The translations under genes were made by a program, and so were the position numbers. Below are positions 8,295 through 16,314 of a stretch of 64,000 nt of DNA, piece after piece. The notes beneath the pieces were generated by a model that had not been told where the DNA came from, did no database searches, and saw only the letters and a list, made by a program, of their open reading frames with translations. Within the stretch, counting starts at the first letter, position 1; each line of letters begins with the position of its first letter. Origin of the DNA: Amycolatopsis azurea DSM 43854 (GTDB lineage: Bacteria; Actinomycetota; Actinomycetes; Mycobacteriales; Pseudonocardiaceae); assembly GCF_001995215.1 (NCBI RefSeq), contig NZ_MUXN01000011.1, positions 241,307 to 305,306 on the forward strand. Reading direction: 5' to 3'.

Positions 8295-8680
8295 GAGCGC
8301 CGGGCCAGTTCGGTGCGCGCGGCTTCGACGGTCGGATGGACCGGCATGAGGTCCTCGAGGCGCAGCAGGGTGACCGGCCGGACGACGGCGTGGACCGAGG
8401 TGGCGATGGCGAACCGGCCGTCACTCTCGCGCAGGCGCTGCGCGAGGCGGAGGAGGACCTGCAAGCAGCTCGAATCGCAGAACCGGACCTCGGTCATGTC
8501 CGCGACGGCCAGCCCGGACGACGGCGGATGCTCTTCGAGCAGTTGACGGAGCTTGGCGGACACGGCGAAATCGAACTCGCCGGTCATCGCGTACACGGTG
8601 ACCTCGTCGGAGTCGTAGGTCTCCAGCGTCCACCCGTCTCCGGAAGAGCGGTGGAGGGGCCGCGCGACATCGGTCGTCAT
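8291..8680 (-). CDS. STAS-domain anti-anti-sigma factor
   Basis: 129-aa single STAS domain. The segment RFCDSSCLQVLL carries the conserved DSS motif with the Ser that partner kinases phosphorylate. I chose the ATG at 8680, which has aggag 5 nt upstream; the adjacent in-frame TTG at 8683 is possible but less well placed. It is the first gene of the coupled operon STAS, ATPase, SpoIIE phosphatase, B12-binding protein. The unphosphorylated form would bind the ATPase and free its sigma factor. The cognate sigma factor is not in this window. Confidence 0.9.
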   Translation of the reverse strand: MTTDVARPLHRSSGDGWTLETYDSDEVTVYAMTGEFDFAVSAKLRQLLEEHPPSSGLAVADMTEVRFCDSSCLQVLLRLAQRLRESDGRFAIATSVHAVVRPVTLLRLEDLMPVHPTVEAARTELARRS

Positions 8681-8795
8681 CAATGCTCCTGCTCAGGGGG
8701 CTGCCAACAAGGGCTGGCGGCTCAACCCCGATACCGGAATCTACCAGCGTGGTGCCGGGCGGACCGGTTGACCGGAAGTGTTCGTGACCGCGGCG

Positions 8796-8855
8796 CCGGG
8801 TGGTCGTGAGTGGTAAATGACGTTAGAACGTCATTTACCACTCACGACCACCCGG
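8796..8855. repeat. 29-bp-arm perfect palindrome (element E)
   Basis: Arms 8796-8824 and 8827-8855 are perfectly complementary around a 2-base centre. Each arm contains GTGAGTGGTAAATGACGTT or its complement. It lies between the divergent STAS operon and pentapeptide gene, so it is not at a gene end. Partial relatives of its arms occur near 33793-33813 and 57246-57261. Confidence 0.9.
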
Positions 8856-8887
8856 ACCGATGCGGGCCCTGCGGTACCGTCCGGATC

Positions 8888-9547
8888 ATGGAGTTCCGCG
8901 ATTTCGACGGCGTCAAGGTGCGCCGCCCTTCGGTCGAGCGGGAGGACCTCGCCGTCGAACCGGCCGTGTTCGACGGCGACTTCGATTTCGACGCGGTCCA
9001 ACTAGAAGGCGGCGATCAGGACGGGGTCCGCGGCGGCGGCGAGATCGCGCGTTCCCTGGTCTCGGAAGTGAGCCTGGCCAACGCCCGGCTCGACAGGCTG
9101 ACGCTGTCCGACGTCGTCCTCGAAGGCGTCGACCTCTCCAACGCGGCCATCCGCGAACTCTCGGCACGACGCGTCGAAGTCCTTCGCTGTCGCGCGATCG
9201 GGCTGGGGGTGTCGATCGCGTCCGCCTCCGACCTGTACGTCGAGAACGCACGGTTCGACTATGCCTCGCTGACCGTCGAGCGGGTGAAGGGTGCGGCCGT
9301 GTTCTCCGGATGTTCGTTCCGCGAGACGGTGTTCTCCGGCGATCTGTCGCGACTGACCTTTGTGGACTGCGACTTCACCGAAACGGAATTCGCGGCGACC
9401 GGCGCGGCGGGCTGCGATCTGCGCGGTTCCCGGTTGTCCGGCGTCCGGGGCCTGCTCACTCTTCGCGGCGCGAAGATCACCGCCGAACAAGCCGTTTCGA
9501 TCGCGGGGATCCTCGCGGCGGAGAGCGGATTGTCGGTCGTCGAGTGA
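8888..9547 (+). CDS. Pentapeptide-repeat protein
   Basis: 219 aa with pentapeptide-like A/C-[DN]-[LF]-x-x periodicity: ANARLDRLTL, LEGVDLSNA, ENARFDYASL, SGCSFRETVF and VDCDFTETEF. This predicts a right-handed quadrilateral beta helix across most of the chain. No signal peptide or membrane segment is visible. The ATG at 8888 follows the large palindrome by 32 bp, with no strong ribosome site. Functions in this family range from gyrase protection to unknown scaffolds, and nothing here points to one. A short gap separates it from the convergent cupin gene. Confidence 0.8.
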   Translation: MEFRDFDGVKVRRPSVEREDLAVEPAVFDGDFDFDAVQLEGGDQDGVRGGGEIARSLVSEVSLANARLDRLTLSDVVLEGVDLSNAAIRELSARRVEVLRCRAIGLGVSIASASDLYVENARFDYASLTVERVKGAAVFSGCSFRETVFSGDLSRLTFVDCDFTETEFAATGAAGCDLRGSRLSGVRGLLTLRGAKITAEQAVSIAGILAAESGLSVVE

Positions 9548-9554
9548 CCCCGGA

Positions 9555-9890
9555 TCAGCCCTCGGGGTAGAAGACGAAGAGCGTGCATCCGGTCGCCGAC
9601 GCGGGCACGTGCCACGAACCGGCCGGGGCGTGCAGGAAGGTCCCCGCCGGATAGTCGCGCGCGCCGTCGTTGAACGTGCCGGAGACGACGAACACCTCCT
9701 CGGAACCCGGTTCGTGGACGTCGCGGCGCGGCCACGAGGTGCCGGGATCCATCTCCAGCACGTTCGCGTGCGCGCCGTCCGTGCCTGTCCACAGTGGACG
9801 AAGCCGGATGCCGGGGAAGAGCTCGCGGACGGGGGATTCCTTGACGGACACGGAAGTGTAGCCCTCTTGGGCGAGGATCTCGGGGTGCAT
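9555..9890 (-). CDS. Small cupin (ChrR-like) protein
   Basis: 111-aa single-domain cupin. Probable metal ligands are His and Glu in DVHEPGSEEV and a His in GSWHVP, in the spacing of ChrR-type cupins used as metal-dependent sensors or small-molecule binders. It starts divergent from the GlxA-type regulator, sharing a ~70-bp control region with an 11-bp palindrome, so the regulator may control it. No enzymatic function can be assigned. Confidence 0.75.
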   Translation of the reverse strand: MHPEILAQEGYTSVSVKESPVRELFPGIRLRPLWTGTDGAHANVLEMDPGTSWPRRDVHEPGSEEVFVVSGTFNDGARDYPAGTFLHAPAGSWHVPASATGCTLFVFYPEG

Positions 9891-9921
9891 GAGTTCATGC
9901 TGCCGTGATCATCGGGTCGCC

Positions 9922-9932
9922 GGACAGTGTCC
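9922..9932. promoter_or_regulatory. Inverted repeat between cupin and GlxA-type regulator
   Basis: GGACA-G-TGTCC lies in the short divergent region and is a candidate operator. It is short, so chance is possible. Confidence 0.35.
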
Positions 9933-9961
9933 AGGAAGACATCATGGGGTACTTTCTTGCC

Positions 9962-10899
9962 ATGCATCGCGTGACGGCCCTCGTGCGGCCGGTGCAGTCG
10001 ACGTTCGAACTCGGTATAGCCGCCGAGGTCTTCGGCACGGAGCGGGCCGGGGTGCCGCGGTACTACGAATTCGACGTCTGCACGGAGAAACCCGGCCCGG
10101 TCCCGACCACCGCCGGATACGCGATGTCCGTGACACGAGGCCTTTCCGCGCTCGCGGACGCGGACACCGTGCTCATCCCGGGCTGGTCGCCGGTGGACGC
10201 GCCGTTGTCGCCTGCCGTCCGCCGGGCGCTTCTCCGCGCGCACGCCAGGGGAGCGCGCCTCGTCACGATCTGTTCCGGCGTTTTCGCGCTGGCCCGCACC
10301 GGGCTGCTCGATGGCAGGTCGGCGACCACGCACTGGGCGCGTGCCGCCCAACTGCAAGAGGAATTCCCCTGATAGACGTCGAACCGGACGTGCTCTACGT
10401 CGACCACGGCGACGTCGCCACGAGCGCCGGGGCGGGCGCGGGGATCGACCTCTGCCTGCACCTCGTCCGGCGCGACCACGGGGCCGCGCACGCCGCCCTC
10501 GTCGCCCGGCACATGGTGATGCCGCCGCATCGCGACGGCGGCCAGGCACAGTTCGTCCCGGTCCCGCCGCCCGACGACGAACTGGACGGCCTCCTCGCCT
10601 GGGCCGGCGGACGGCTCGGGACCCCGTTGTCGGTAGGCGACCTGGCCGCGCACCTCAACGTCTCACCACGCACGCTGGCCCGGCGCTTCGCCGAACGGCT
10701 CGGCACCACGCCGGGGGCGTGGCTGCTGACCCGCCGGGTGACCGAGGCACGCACCCTGCTGGAGGAGACCGGACTGCCGGTGGAGGTGATCGCGACCCGC
10801 GTCGGCCTCACCTCGGCCGTCAACCTCCGCCGACGCTTCCGCGATCAGGTCGGGACGACACCGGGCGCGTACCGGCGCGCGTTCCGGGTTTCGCCTTGA
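9962..10899 (+). pseudogene. GlxA-family AraC-type regulator, split by a frameshift
   Basis: The N-terminal half (from ATG 9962) encodes a DJ-1/PfpI-like domain with the nucleophile-elbow region TICSGVFALARTGLL, then stops at TGA 10370-10372. The C-terminal half (LIDVEPDVLYVDHG onward, AraC helix-turn-helix to 10899) continues in the -1 frame. Adding one C to the CCCC run at 10366-10369 would restore a ~312-aa protein, the normal family length. So there is a single-base deletion, either a real mutation or a sequencing error in a C run. The HTH itself (DLAAHLNVSPRTLARRF) is intact. These regulators usually control a neighbouring enzyme, here perhaps the cupin. Confidence 0.8.
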
Positions 10900-10944
10900 G
10901 CGGAACGGAGCACGCGGGCCCCGGCCCGATGTCACGATGAGCGT

Positions 10945-11292
10945 ATGGCGGACATCCTCCCTTTCCACCAGAAGCGAGTCTCCACAGCGGATCGCGAACC
11001 CGAACCGCTGTGGCGTGACGTGCTGGGCCAGAGCCTGCGCGCCGCGCGGGAGGGCCAGGGTGGCCGTCTCGTCGACGTCGCGGAACGCGCCGGGATCTCG
11101 CCGCAGTACCTCTCGGAGATCGAGCGCGGCCGCAAGGAGCCGTCCAGCGAGATGATCGCCGCGGTGACCGGCGCGCTCGGGATAGACCTGGCGGACCTCC
11201 TCTTCGGTATCGCGGGCACGGTCCGGCGGGGCGGCAGCACGGGCCTCGCGGTCGGCCGCCGCCCATCCGGACCTCTGCTCATGGCCGCCTAG
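10945..11292 (+). CDS. XRE-family regulator, PopR/ClgR-like
   Basis: 115 aa with a central helix-turn-helix: [19 protein letters not shown], then [11 protein letters not shown]. This is the hallmark stretch of ClgR and PopR, actinobacterial activators of clp genes. It is convergent with, and overlaps by 4 nt, the two-gene clpP operon. In Streptomyces PopR controls clpP3-clpP4, so the arrangement suggests the same here. PopR/ClgR are themselves Clp substrates with exposed hydrophobic C-termini, and this one ends LLMAA, compatible with that. Confidence 0.8.
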   Translation: MADILPFHQKRVSTADREPEPLWRDVLGQSLRAAREGQGGRLVDVAERAGISPQYLSEIERGRKEPSSEMIAAVTGALGIDLADLLFGIAGTVRRGGSTGLAVGRRPSGPLLMAA

Positions 11293-11879
11293 TTCCGGAT
11301 GTCGAGCACCCGGTCCGCGAGCCCGTAGGCGACGGCGCCCGCCGCGTCGAACACACGGTCCCGGTCGGTGTCCTCCCGCAGATCCGCGACGGCACGGCCG
11401 GTGTGGGACGACAGGATCTCCTCGAGTTGCGTCCGCACCCGCACGACCTCGTCGGCCTGGAGGATGAGGTCCGGAATGGTGCCGCGGCCCTGCGCCGCGG
11501 GCTGGTGCAGCACCACGCGGGTGTGGGGCAGCACGAACCGGTGCCCGGCCTCGCCCGCGGCCAGCAGGATCGCGCCCGCCGCGACGGCCTGGCCGACGCA
11601 GGTCGTCGCCACCGGCGCCTTGATGAAGCGCATCGTGTCGTACAGCGCGAGCATCGCCGACGGGTCGCCGCCCTCGGTGTTGATGTAGAGGTTGATCTCC
11701 TGCTCCGGGTTGTCCGCCTCCAGGTAGAGCAGCTGGGTGATCAGCGCGTTCGCCACGCCGGAGTCGATCGCGGTGCCGAGGTAGATGATCCGCTCCGACA
11801 GCAGATGCGAGTAGACGTCCATGATCCGCTCGCCCGCGGGACTGCGGGAGATGACGTTGGGGATGGTGTAGGTGCTCAT
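11289..11879 (-). CDS. ClpP-family subunit lacking the catalytic serine
   Basis: 196 aa ClpP fold. The segment that normally reads GQAAS(M/A) is GQAVAAGA here, so the nucleophile Ser is Ala. The catalytic His (VVLHQP) and the DTDRD Asp region are kept. ATG 11879 overlaps the upstream clpP stop (ATGA), so the two are translationally coupled and probably made in similar amounts. The likely role is a structural or regulatory ring in a mixed ClpP tetradecamer with the active partner. Length is normal for ClpP. The family call is firm; the loss of activity is inferred from the sequence. Confidence 0.9.
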   Translation of the reverse strand: MSTYTIPNVISRSPAGERIMDVYSHLLSERIIYLGTAIDSGVANALITQLLYLEADNPEQEINLYINTEGGDPSAMLALYDTMRFIKAPVATTCVGQAVAAGAILLAAGEAGHRFVLPHTRVVLHQPAAQGRGTIPDLILQADEVVRVRTQLEEILSSHTGRAVADLREDTDRDRVFDAAGAVAYGLADRVLDIRN

Positions 11880-12502
11880 GCGCCGGCACCCCTTTCCGAG
11901 CCGAGGCCGAGTCTGTGGGTGCGGACGGGGACGACCTGGTCGAGGCTTTCGACGATGTGGTCGATGAAGCCGTATTCCCGCGCCTGCCCGGTGGTGAACC
12001 AGCGATCGTGGAGGGAATCGGCGAAGATCCGGTCGATGGGCTGCCCGGTGTCGTCGGCGATCAGGCCGAGCACCGTGTCCCGCGTGTAGCGCAGGTCGTC
12101 CGCCTGCACCTCCACCTCGACGGCCGAGCCGCCGATGCCCGCCGACCCCTGGTGCATCAGGATCCGCGCGTGCGGCAGGGCGAACCGTTTGCCCGGCGTG
12201 CCCGCGGAAAGCAGGAACTGCCCGGCGCTGCACGCCAGTCCCAGCGCGAGTGTGGCGACGTCGCACGGCACGAGCCGCATCACGTCGCGGATGGCCAGCA
12301 TCGAAGGGACCGAACCGCCCGGCGAGTGGATCCACAACGCGATGTCCTTGCGGGGGTCCTCGCTCGCCAGTGACAGCAGCTGGGTGGTGAGCACCGTCCC
12401 GTTGTCGTCGTCGAGCGCGCCGTCGAGGACCAGCACACGCTGGCTGAAGAACCGTTCCCGTAGCCGTTGGTCGAAGAGTGGCTGTTTCTCGTTGTCGGTC
12501 AT
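11876..12502 (-). CDS. clpP: ATP-dependent Clp protease proteolytic subunit
   Basis: 208 aa serine protease subunit. The triad is intact: Ser in LGLACSAGQ, His in ILMHQG, and Asp in the DSLHDRW region at the usual spacing. It degrades unfolded or tagged proteins with a Clp ATPase. It is the first gene of a two-gene operon whose second gene is a Ser-to-Ala paralogue. A PopR/ClgR-like regulator lies convergent just downstream, which matches the Streptomyces clpP3-clpP4/popR layout rather than the housekeeping clpP1P2-clpX locus. Confidence 0.93.
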   Translation of the reverse strand: MTDNEKQPLFDQRLRERFFSQRVLVLDGALDDDNGTVLTTQLLSLASEDPRKDIALWIHSPGGSVPSMLAIRDVMRLVPCDVATLALGLACSAGQFLLSAGTPGKRFALPHARILMHQGSAGIGGSAVEVEVQADDLRYTRDTVLGLIADDTGQPIDRIFADSLHDRWFTTGQAREYGFIDHIVESLDQVVPVRTHRLGLGSERGAGA

Positions 12503-12558
12503 GCCCCGACGATGCCGCCGGGGTGCGGCTCTTCGCCGGTTTCTCTGCTGTGAGCGGA

Positions 12559-13776
12559 TCAGCCCACAGCAGTGCGCCTGGCCGGGACGAACCAGACGGC
12601 GATCGTCAGGGCGGCGGCGAAGAGGAGGAGCAGGAGATCGATGGTGAAACCCGGCTGAATCGCGAGGCCGAGGTGGATCCGGTCTTCACCGATGACGGTC
12701 AGCAGACCGAACGAGATCAGTGTCAGCAGCCCGGAGACGCTGAGCATGATCTGTCCTGCCTGGACCCTGGCGAGCAGGCTCGCGCCACCCGCGACCGCGG
12801 CCACTCCGGCGAGGATCAAACCGAGGTCTCCCACCATGATCGACAAATCCGAGAAGTCGAAGAAGTAGTACGCCTGGTGCATCACCATCGCGTTCGTGAG
12901 CAGCGCGAATCCGAGCACCATCCCCGCCACCCCCGCCAGGATCGCGAACACCGACGGCGCGCTCACTCCGGGACGCGGCGGCGCGGGCAGGATCGGCACC
13001 GGGGCTTCGGCGCCGTTCGCGGCCAGCGCCAGCATCGGAATCGCGTGATCCGGCAGCATCCGCGCACTCGGCGCCTTCGCCAGCAGGCCGCGGAGGACGT
13101 CGGCGAGCGGCCCGGATGTCCGGGTGAAGGGCGGCTGCTCGTTGACGACGGCGTACAGCGTGGCCGCGACGTTCGCCCGCTGGAAGAAGGTCGCGCCCTC
13201 GGCCGCGCTGAGCAGGGTCACGCCGAGCGACCAGAGATCGGAGTGGGGAGTGCCTTCGTGCCCCGCGATCCTTTCCGGGGCAAGGAAAGCAGGGGAACCC
13301 GTCGGGTCGAGGGCCTGGGCGATCCCGAAGCCGGTCAGCCGCGCCGTGCCGTCGTCGGACACCAGGATGTTCGCGGGGCGCACGTCCCCGTGCACGACGC
13401 CCGCCGCGTGGGCGGCGGCGAGCGCGCCGAGCACCTGCCTGCCGATTTCGGCCACCAGCCGCGGCGGGAGCGGCCCGGCGGACGCCAGGTCCTCCAAGGT
13501 GCGCGCGTCCACCAGGTCCATCACGAGGAACGCCGTGCCGTCCGCGATCACGACATCGTGGACGGGCACCACCGACGGGTGGTCCACCACGACCTGGGCT
13601 TCACGCTGAAGCCGCTCCGCGAGGGCGGGTTCGTGCGCGGGCAACGGCAGTTCCCTGATCGCGACCTGACGGCCTTCCTGCCCGTCCTCGCCGCGCCACA
13701 GCACGGCCGTCCCGTCGCCACCCAGCTTCTCGAGCAGGGTGTAGCGCCCGGCGATCGTGCGCGAAACTGCCGTCAC
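12559..13776 (-). CDS. Membrane Ser/Thr kinase-like protein, probable pseudokinase
   Basis: 405 aa. N-terminal kinase fold (~8-255) followed by a Pro-rich linker and about four hydrophobic segments (~275-400). Key catalytic residues are changed: the ATP-anchoring Lys of VAIK is Arg (QVAIREL), and DFG reads GFG (LTGFGIA). The HRD motif is HGD ([12 protein letters not shown]) with its Asp kept, and APE is present (LAPER). Loss of both the Lys and the Mg-binding Asp predicts no normal phosphotransfer. It starts with GTG at 13776 (SD gaggaga). The ligand and signalling role are unknown. It is separate from the clpP operon downstream. Confidence 0.8.
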   Translation of the reverse strand: MTAVSRTIAGRYTLLEKLGGDGTAVLWRGEDGQEGRQVAIRELPLPAHEPALAERLQREAQVVVDHPSVVPVHDVVIADGTAFLVMDLVDARTLEDLASAGPLPPRLVAEIGRQVLGALAAAHAAGVVHGDVRPANILVSDDGTARLTGFGIAQALDPTGSPAFLAPERIAGHEGTPHSDLWSLGVTLLSAAEGATFFQRANVAATLYAVVNEQPPFTRTSGPLADVLRGLLAKAPSARMLPDHAIPMLALAANGAEAPVPILPAPPRPGVSAPSVFAILAGVAGMVLGFALLTNAMVMHQAYYFFDFSDLSIMVGDLGLILAGVAAVAGGASLLARVQAGQIMLSVSGLLTLISFGLLTVIGEDRIHLGLAIQPGFTIDLLLLLFAAALTIAVWFVPARRTAVG

Positions 13777-13894
13777 GGTGGTTCTCCTCGAATCCCGAAG
13801 TGTCTTCGAGGGGACGCTAACCAGGCAGCATGAAAAACCGATGAAATGGCCGATCGTCCATAAAGGCCGTCGGTGGCTGGATATATTCACAGTC

Positions 13895-15457
13895 ATGCTG
13901 ACCTTGGCGGCGCTGGTCGCGGACCCGGATCTCGAACTGCGGGTGGTCGTCCCCGGCCGCGACGGAGCGCTGGCCGGACAGGTGCTGTGGGTGCACAACA
14001 CCGAGCTGCCCGACCCCGGGCCGTACGTGCGGGAGCACGAGGTCGTGCTGACCAACGGCCTGTGGCTCGACCGCACCGGGCCCGCGGACTTCGTCGCACG
14101 AGTGGTCCGCGCGGGAGCCGCCGGGATCATCTTCGGGCTGCGCGTGGAACAACGTGACACACCTCCGGCGCTCGCCGAGGCGTGCCGCGAAGCCGGGGTG
14201 CCGCTGCTGGAGATCTCGGTGGCGGTGCCGTTCACGGCGGTCACCCGTGCGGCGGCGGCCATCCAGGCCGCCGACCGGCAGAACGCGCTGATGTCGTTGG
14301 TGCGCCGGGGAGACGAGCTGACCTCGGCGCTTTCGAAAGGTGCGGGCGCTTCCGGGGTGCTGGAGGTCCTGCGCCGTGAGCACGAGCTGCCGCTCGCGGT
14401 CGTGGACCGGATGGGCCGGGAGCTGGCGTCCGCCGGCGCCGGGCTGGACGCCGGGCAGACGCGCGCCGCGGCGGAGGCCCTGACCCGGCGTCCGCCGCCG
14501 CTGGAGGCGGATCTCGGTGCGGGGACGCGGGCGGCGCTGTACCCGGTCGGCGCGATCGGCGACGCGGACGCCGCGCTGCTGTGCCTGCGTCCCGTCGCCG
14601 AACTGACCCGGGACGAGCGGGACGCGCTGGAGCAGACCGCCCGCTACCTCAGCCTCGAAGTGGCCCGGCATCAGGCGGTGCAGGCCATCGAGATGCGGTT
14701 CGCCGTCGAACTGCTGGACATGGTGCTCTCCGGCGCGCAGCGCGTCGCGGAGGTGCCCGGCAGGCTGCGCGCGTTCGGGGTCGACCCGGACGGGCCGCTG
14801 GCCGTGATCGCGCTGGCGTTCGCCGGTGACGACGCCACCGCGACCCTGCCGGGGATGGCGGAGGCCGTCACGGATTTCCTGCTGGCGGACGGGTTGCCCG
14901 CGGTCGTGGCGGCGGGCAGCCGGGACGTCGTGGCGGTGCTGCCCTTCCGTTCGGGGAGGCAGTCGCCCGCCGCGTTCGCGCCCCGGCTGGCGGCGGCCGT
15001 GTCGCACCGGTTCTCCGGCGGGCGCGTGGTCGTCGGGCTGGCCGATCCCGTACCCGGCGCCGCCGGACTGCGCGAGCCGTTGTCGCGCAGCCGCGAAGCC
15101 TGCCGCGTGCTCCGCGGCAGGCGGGGCGGGCCGGTGGCGGCGAGTTTCGCCGAGCTGGGCAGCTACCGGCTCCTGCTGGAGTCGCACGACGAGCAGTGGC
15201 GGCACACGTTCGCCGACGTCCTGCTCGGCCCGCTGCGCGAGCACGACCGCGTCCGCGACGGCGACCTGGAGACGACCCTGCGGGCGTTCCTCGACCACGA
15301 CGGTCAGTGGGCGGCCACCGCCGCGGCCCTGTTCGTGCACGTCAACACCTTGCGCAACCGGCTGGCCAAGGTCACCGAGCTGACCGGCCGCGACGTCGGC
15401 CGCACCGCCGACCGGGTCGACCTCTTCCTGGCACTGGAAGCCGCTCAGTCCGGATAG
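13895..15457 (+). CDS. PucR-family transcriptional regulator
   Basis: 520 aa. N-terminal PucR domain (VLWVHNTELPDPGPYVREHE region, ~20-120), a central GAF/GGDEF-like CdaR segment, and a C-terminal PucR helix-turn-helix (TAAALFVHVNTLRNRLAKV, ~480-500). PucR proteins usually govern purine, amino-acid or sugar-acid catabolism. It is convergent, with a 13-nt overlap, with a deacetylase, flavin oxidoreductase and DUF1989 operon, its probable target given the nitrogen-catabolic flavour. The start is the ATG at 13895, before which no strong ribosome site is seen. Confidence 0.85.
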   Translation: MLTLAALVADPDLELRVVVPGRDGALAGQVLWVHNTELPDPGPYVREHEVVLTNGLWLDRTGPADFVARVVRAGAAGIIFGLRVEQRDTPPALAEACREAGVPLLEISVAVPFTAVTRAAAAIQAADRQNALMSLVRRGDELTSALSKGAGASGVLEVLRREHELPLAVVDRMGRELASAGAGLDAGQTRAAAEALTRRPPPLEADLGAGTRAALYPVGAIGDADAALLCLRPVAELTRDERDALEQTARYLSLEVARHQAVQAIEMRFAVELLDMVLSGAQRVAEVPGRLRAFGVDPDGPLAVIALAFAGDDATATLPGMAEAVTDFLLADGLPAVVAAGSRDVVAVLPFRSGRQSPAAFAPRLAAAVSHRFSGGRVVVGLADPVPGAAGLREPLSRSREACRVLRGRRGGPVAASFAELGSYRLLLESHDEQWRHTFADVLLGPLREHDRVRDGDLETTLRAFLDHDGQWAATAAALFVHVNTLRNRLAKVTELTGRDVGRTADRVDLFLALEAAQSG

Positions 15458-16314
15458 ACCGCCGGGTCGACTTCGAGACGCCGCAACGGTTCCGCGGGCA
15501 GGGCGGGGTCGGCCAGTGCCGCGGCCGCCACGTCCCGGCACCGGGCGAACCGGACGTCGCCGAGGCCCAGCCCGAACTCGACGAGCGCGCGCACCGCCTC
15601 CAGCCGTCCCGGCCTGCCCGACAGGAACGGGTGCAGGCACAGGTTGAACAGGCAGCGATACCGGCGCATCGCGTCCAGCTCCGCGCGCCACATCTCCAGC
15701 ACCCGGACCGGCGAGGTGATCACCGATCCGATCTGTGGCGAGGGCAGGAACGCGTACTGCTCCCAGTCGTCGAGCGACCAGTGCACCGGAAGTTCGGCGA
15801 TCCGCCCCGCCCCGGTCTCGATCAGGTAGGGCCGGTCGTCGGCCATCAGCGACGAGTCGTAGCTCAGCCCGTGTTCCGCCACCAGCGCCGGAGTGTCCCA
15901 AGTGGACTCCCAGCCCGCCGCGCGATGCCCGCTGATCTCGATGCCCTGGCTCGCGAAGACCGCCATGCCCCGTTCGAAATCGGCTCGCTGCTCGGCGGCG
16001 GTCATCGTGGTCGGCGGCCGGTGGCTGTAGGAGTGGTGGGCCACCTCGTGCCCCCGTTCCACGATCGCGGCGGCCAGGCCGGGCCGCTGTTCGGCGACCC
16101 AGCCCGGCACGAAGAACGTCGCGGGCACGGCCAGTTCGTCGAGCAGGCCGAGGATGCGCGGCACCCCGACCTTCGGCCCGTACGCCTGATGGGACATGGT
16201 CGACAGGTGGTCGGCGTAACCCCTTCCGTGCGCGAGGATCGGGGATTCCGCGTCCACGTCGAAGGTCAGGGTCGCCACCGCGGCCGCGCCGCCGTGCCAG
16301 CTTGATTCGGTCAC
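15445..16314 (-). CDS. Polysaccharide deacetylase family (PuuE-like) hydrolase
   Basis: 289 aa NodB-fold metal hydrolase. Probable metal ligands are the Asp in LTFDVDAE (~16-22) and the His pair in AHHSYSH (~92-98). The chain resembles the PuuE/allantoinase-type branch, which acts on small amide or ring substrates rather than on chitin, and no signal peptide is present. The GTG start overlaps the flavin oxidoreductase stop (GTGA), so it is the third gene of the DUF1989, OYE, deacetylase operon. The substrate is not known; an amide or ring-opening hydrolysis in N-compound catabolism is plausible. Confidence 0.8.
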   Translation of the reverse strand: MTESSWHGGAAAVATLTFDVDAESPILAHGRGYADHLSTMSHQAYGPKVGVPRILGLLDELAVPATFFVPGWVAEQRPGLAAAIVERGHEVAHHSYSHRPPTTMTAAEQRADFERGMAVFASQGIEISGHRAAGWESTWDTPALVAEHGLSYDSSLMADDRPYLIETGAGRIAELPVHWSLDDWEQYAFLPSPQIGSVITSPVRVLEMWRAELDAMRRYRCLFNLCLHPFLSGRPGRLEAVRALVEFGLGLGDVRFARCRDVAAAALADPALPAEPLRRLEVDPAVYPD

